Origin: a bacterium
GTDB taxonomy: Bacteria; Actinomycetota; Thermoleophilia; Solirubrobacterales; 70-9
Assembly (NCBI GenBank): GCA_002919115.1
Contig: PKER01000214.1
Location: 1-6,984 of the forward strand
Reading direction: 5' to 3'
Length of the DNA: 6,984 nt
The notes under the pieces were generated by a model that saw nothing but the letters and a program-made list of their open reading frames with translations, was not told the origin of the DNA and did not search any database. Below are positions 4,082 through 6,984 of this stretch, one piece after another; within the stretch, counting starts at the first letter, position 1, and each line of letters starts with the position of its first letter. Position numbers and translations under genes: made by a program.

Positions 4082-6082
4082 ATGTTCGTCTCGAAAGCCG
4101 CCGTGGTGGGCGCCGGAACGATGGGCGGTGAGATCGCGCAGGCGATCGCCGCCGCCGACATCCCGGTCGTCCTCAAGGACATCAAGCAGGAGTTCGTGGA
4201 CGCCGGGCTCGCGAAGGCCCGTGAAGTGACGAAGGGCCAGCTCGACCGGCTCGTCCAGAAGGAGAAGCTGACGCAGGAGCAGGCCGACGCGCGCCTCGAG
4301 CAGGTGATGGGCCTGATCACCGGCACGACCACCTACGACGAGTTCGGCGACGTCGACTTCGTGATCGAGGCCGCGCCCGAGCGCATGGAGATCAAGCAGC
4401 AGGTCTTCGCCGAGCTCGACGCGGTCACGCCCGGGCACGCGATCCTCGCGTCGAACACGTCGTCGCTCTCGATCACGGAGATGGGCGACGTCACCCTGCG
4501 GCCGAACAAGGTCGTCGGGTTCCACTTCTTCTTCCCGGCGTCCGTGATGCCGCTCGTCGAGATCATCGCCGGCGACGAGACGGACGAGGAGACGATGTCG
4601 GCCGCCGTCAACTTCGCCCAGGCGATTCGCAAGCAGCCGATCACCTGCGCGGAGGTCCCCGGCTTCGTCGTCAACCGGATCCTGATGTCGTCGCTCGCCG
4701 AGATCTGGCGCGCGCAGGAGGAGCGCGGGCTCTCGATCCGCAAGCTCGACGAGGCGGTCACCGAGGCCAAGGTCTCGCCGATGGGGCCGTTCTTCCTGGT
4801 CGACCTGCTCGGCCTGGACACCGTCCTGCACGTCGCCGAGCACCTCAACGAGTCCTACGGCGACAGCTTCTACGTCCACAAGGGCATCAAGAAGCTGGTC
4901 GAGGAGGGCAAGCTCGGCGCGAAGACGGGCGGCTCGGGCACCTACGAGAACGGTGAACCTCAGCTTGAGGGTGAGAATGAGCCGGACCCGGAGGAGATCG
5001 CCGAGCTCATGGCGCTCAAGGCGCTCGTCGAGGCCTGCCTGATCCTCGAGGAGGGCGTCTGCACCGTCCGCGAGATCGACCTCGGCATGATGGCCGGCGC
5101 GGGCATGGACCCGCGGCGGGGCCTGATGCCGCCGTTCATGCGCGCGGACGCCCTCGGCCTCGACGTCGTCCTCGAGAAGCTCGAGGCGCTCGCGGAGAAG
5201 CACGGCGAGCGGTTCGAGCCGCCGGTCATCCTGCGCCGGCTCGTCGCCCAGGGCCGCCTGGGCGCGAAATCGGGCCAGGGCTTCTACGCCTACCCGCGGC
5301 CGGACGAGGGCGAGCAGACCGAGACCGTGAAGCTCGAGACGCGCGGGGACGTAGCGATCGCGTGGCTCTCCAACCCGCCGATGAACGCGATCTCGCCGCA
5401 GGTGATCAAGGACCTCACCACGGTCTGGGAGCGCGTGAACGAGCGCGGCGACGTCGGCGCGCTGGTGATCGCCTCCGCGGTGCCGGTGGTGTTCTCCGCG
5501 GGCGCGGACATCAAGGCGTTCACGACGATGGACGAGGCCGCGGGCAAGGAGCTCATCGACACCGGGCATGCGACCCTGCGGTCGCTCGGCTCGACCCGCG
5601 TCGCGACGATCGCGGCGGTGAACTCGATCGCGTTCGGCGGCGGCTGCGAGCTCGCGATGGCGTGCGACTTCCGCATCGCGGCCGAGTCGGCGATCTTCGG
5701 GCAGCCCGAGATCAAGCTCGGGATCATCCCGGGCTTCGGGGGCACCCAGCGGCTGCCGAGGCTCGTCGGGCCGCTCAAGGCGCTCGAGATGAACCTCCTC
5801 GGCGACGCGATCAGCGCGGGCGAGGCGCTCGACTACGGGCTCGTCAACCGCGTCGTGCCCGACCACGAGCTCTTCGACACCGCGCTCGCGTGGGCGCGCA
5901 GGCTCGCCGCGCAGGCGCCGCTCGCCGCCGAGCAGATCAAGCTGGTCTCCAACCGCGGCGACCTCGACGAGGGGATCGAGGCCGAGAAGGCGGCCTTCGC
6001 GAAGGCGTTCGCCACGGCCGACGCCAAGGAGGGGATCAGCGCCTTCCTCGGCAAGCGCAAGCCGAACTGGAAGGGCGCGTAG
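4082..6082 (+). CDS. Bifunctional 3-hydroxyacyl-CoA dehydrogenase / enoyl-CoA hydratase, dehydrogenase-first order
   Basis: A 666-residue cytoplasmic fusion for the hydration and second oxidation of beta-oxidation (enoyl-CoA to 3-hydroxyacyl-CoA to 3-ketoacyl-CoA with NAD+). Residues 5-190 are the Rossmann domain: GAGTMGG (10-16), ASNTSS (123-128), and GFHFFFP with His148 and Glu160 in the catalytic dyad positions. VPGFVVNR (192-199, Asn198) opens the helical C-domain. That domain occurs twice (about 191-290 and 312-405), each ending LGAK[TS]G (278-283 and 393-398); the second has the full GQGFYAYP. Residues 415-666 are a crotonase domain: oxyanion-hole AGADIKAF (473-480), Glu523 in GGGCELA and Glu543 in GQPEIKLGIIPGFGGTQRLPR, spaced 20 apart like the two catalytic glutamates of rat enoyl-CoA hydratase. 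All key residues are present, so both activities are expected. FadB/FadJ have the opposite order; this order is known from Bacillus FadN and archaeal fusions of about 650 aa. The ATG is preceded by GGAGGG only two bases away, but it gives the proper start before the Rossmann strand; a GTG at 4016 would add 22 unlikely residues. Confidence 0.96.
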   Translation: MFVSKAAVVGAGTMGGEIAQAIAAADIPVVLKDIKQEFVDAGLAKAREVTKGQLDRLVQKEKLTQEQADARLEQVMGLITGTTTYDEFGDVDFVIEAAPERMEIKQQVFAELDAVTPGHAILASNTSSLSITEMGDVTLRPNKVVGFHFFFPASVMPLVEIIAGDETDEETMSAAVNFAQAIRKQPITCAEVPGFVVNRILMSSLAEIWRAQEERGLSIRKLDEAVTEAKVSPMGPFFLVDLLGLDTVLHVAEHLNESYGDSFYVHKGIKKLVEEGKLGAKTGGSGTYENGEPQLEGENEPDPEEIAELMALKALVEACLILEEGVCTVREIDLGMMAGAGMDPRRGLMPPFMRADALGLDVVLEKLEALAEKHGERFEPPVILRRLVAQGRLGAKSGQGFYAYPRPDEGEQTETVKLETRGDVAIAWLSNPPMNAISPQVIKDLTTVWERVNERGDVGALVIASAVPVVFSAGADIKAFTTMDEAAGKELIDTGHATLRSLGSTRVATIAAVNSIAFGGGCELAMACDFRIAAESAIFGQPEIKLGIIPGFGGTQRLPRLVGPLKALEMNLLGDAISAGEALDYGLVNRVVPDHELFDTALAWARRLAAQAPLAAEQIKLVSNRGDLDEGIEAEKAAFAKAFATADAKEGISAFLGKRKPNWKGA

Positions 6083-6115
6083 CGGCCGCGGGCGCTCGGG
6101 GCGAGGCTCGCTGAC

Positions 6116-6874
6116 ATGGGTTCGGGCCCGAGCAGCGATCCCGAGCGCCTCGCCGAGCTCATCCTCTCCGCGCGCTCGGCCGTGGCGCTCACGGGGGCGG
6201 GGATCTCCGTGCCGTCGGGGATCCCCGACTTCCGCACGCCCGGCGAGGGGCTCTGGGAGAAGGTCGACCCGTTCGAGGTCGCCCACATCGACGCGTTCCG
6301 CTCCGACCCGGCGCGCTTCTGGAGCTTCTACCGGCCGCGCTTCGCCATGCTCGGCCCGAAGGAGCCGAACCCAGCCCACCGCGCGCTCGCCGAGCTCGAG
6401 CGCCGCGGCCTGCTCGAGGCGGTGATCACCCAGAACATCGACCGGCTCCACCGGCGGGCGGGCTCGCGGCGGGTGATCGAGGTGCACGGTTCGATCGAGA
6501 CCTCCTCGTGCTACGAGTGCGCGGCCTCCTACCGGCTCGAGGAGGTCGACGAGCTCTTCGACGAGGAGGGGGTCGCGATCTGCCGCGAGTGCGGCGGGCA
6601 CGTGCGGCCCGACGTCGTGCTGTTCGGCGAGCTCTTGCCCGAGCGGGCGCTCGCCGAGGCGGAGGAGCTCTGCGCGAACGCGGACCTGTTGCTGTGCGTC
6701 GGCTCCTCGCTGGAGGTCCACCCGGTCGCCGCGCTGCCCGCGGCGACGCTCGCGCGCGGCGGCCGGGTCGCCCTCGTCACCAAGGGGCCGACGCCGTACG
6801 ACTCCGATGCCGCCGTGAAGCTCTCGGGCGACGTGGTCGAGGAGCTCGAGGGGGTGCTCGCGGCGCTCGGCTGA
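6116..6874 (+). CDS. SIR2-family NAD-dependent protein deacylase (sirtuin)
   Basis: A 252-residue enzyme that removes acyl groups from lysine using NAD+, releasing nicotinamide and O-acyl-ADP-ribose. Seen in order: GAGIS (27-31) and SGIPDFR (34-40) for NAD binding; TQNIDRLH (105-112); the catalytic His124 in EVHGS; four zinc cysteines C132-x2-C135 and C156-x2-C159; RPDVVLFGE (164-172); GSSLEVHP (196-203). Length is normal for bacterial sirtuins. Y72-R-P-R75 in FYRPRF lines up with the YxxR motif of class III enzymes (CobB, SIRT5), which reads negatively charged succinyl or malonyl lysine, although PDFR is the form seen in class I/U rather than class III. It starts 33 bp after the fusion gene, same strand, with GCGAGG nine bases before the ATG, so co-transcription is likely. 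A role in deacylating beta-oxidation or acyl-CoA synthetase enzymes is inferred from this position. Substrate type is uncertain. Confidence 0.95.
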   Translation: MGSGPSSDPERLAELILSARSAVALTGAGISVPSGIPDFRTPGEGLWEKVDPFEVAHIDAFRSDPARFWSFYRPRFAMLGPKEPNPAHRALAELERRGLLEAVITQNIDRLHRRAGSRRVIEVHGSIETSSCYECAASYRLEEVDELFDEEGVAICRECGGHVRPDVVLFGELLPERALAEAEELCANADLLLCVGSSLEVHPVAALPAATLARGGRVALVTKGPTPYDSDAAVKLSGDVVEELEGVLAALG

Positions 6875-6878
6875 GGCC

Positions 6879-6984
6879 CTAGGCGCGGCCGGCCGCACGG
6901 CGCCTGAGCACGCGCTGGGCGGCCCTCACGGCCTCCCTGACCGCCTCCGACGGGGCGGGGGAGGGGTCCAGCGCGGCACGGGCG
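6879..6984 (-). CDS. C-terminal end of an unidentified gene, cut by the right edge
   Basis: On the minus strand a frame runs in from the right edge and stops at TAG (6881-6879), four bases from the sirtuin stop, so the two genes would be convergent. The 34 visible residues are ALDPSPAPSEAVREAVRAAQ-like, ending in an Arg-rich RVLRRRAAGRA. This reads as a charged amphipathic helix after a Pro-rich turn, a believable C-terminus but too short to identify. AGGCGC (6881-6886) and GCGCCT (6900-6905) could form a small hairpin across its end. Confidence 0.45.
   Translation of the reverse strand, partial: ARAALDPSPAPSEAVREAVRAAQRVLRRRAAGRA

Noticed and set aside
6884..6895. The 12-bp palindrome GCGGCCGGCCGC near the right edge.
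   Set aside because: G/C-only palindromes of this length are common here; it falls within the likely end of a coding frame and has no T-run or promoter context.
3929..6898. A 989-codon open frame on the minus strand opposite the fusion gene and the sirtuin.
   Set aside because: It is a codon-bias shadow: GC-rich third positions remove stops from the opposite strand. The predicted protein is a low-complexity run of Arg, Glu, Asp, Leu, Ala and Gly, while the plus strand carries complete, well-conserved enzymes.

Overview
The window is very GC-rich bacterial DNA. Most of it (about 980 to the right edge) looks like a high-GC actinobacterium, and I would guess a member of class Thermoleophilia (Solirubrobacterales or Gaiellales type). 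The reasons are dominant CTC (Leu), GTC (Val) and GAG codons, a leaderless-looking TANNNT promoter in front of padR, and a secreted protein whose N-terminus carries decapeptide repeats of the 'I-K/R-N-x-S-I' kind that I associate with that class. This placement is an inference from composition and style, not from a marker gene.

Layout, left to right. (1) 1-981, minus strand: the 3'-truncated start of a MinD/ParA-like ATPase with a degenerate P-loop. Directly upstream of it, two bases apart, lies a small one-pass membrane protein with a Pro/Gly-rich tail. The ATPase has clearly different codon choice (CTG and GTG dominant) from everything to the right, so a compositional junction lies inside or beside the small gene. 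(2) 982-1113: a divergent control region with a perfect 7-2-7 palindrome of the type bound by TetR-family repressors, just downstream of a possible -10 box. (3) 1114-2340: an acyl-CoA dehydrogenase. (4) 2341-2459: two hairpins, the second terminator-like, then a likely leaderless promoter. (5) 2460-2897: a PadR-family regulator. (6) 2976-3881, minus strand: a secreted or anchored protein, separated from padR by a perfect 14-bp hairpin. (7) 4082-6082: a bifunctional 3-hydroxyacyl-CoA dehydrogenase/enoyl-CoA hydratase whose domains run in the reverse order to FadB/FadJ. (8) 6116-6874: a SIR2-family NAD-dependent deacylase. (9) 6879-6984, minus strand: the C-terminal end of an unidentified gene.

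How the genes work together: the acyl-CoA dehydrogenase performs the first oxidation of beta-oxidation, and the fusion protein performs the hydration and the second oxidation. Together they cover three of the four steps; a thiolase, an acyl-CoA ligase and electron-transfer flavoprotein are not in the window. The sirtuin, 33 bp behind the fusion gene, could remove acyl marks from proteins made by the acyl-CoA pool of this pathway; that link is inference from position. The PadR regulator and the secreted protein have no visible functional tie to fatty-acid metabolism.

I do not see a clearly new multi-gene system, CRISPR array, RNA gene or insertion sequence. The points most worth checking are the compositional junction at the left end, the ATPase lacking the P-loop lysine, the inverted-order multifunctional enzyme, the sirtuin with mixed class motifs, and the TetR-type operator.
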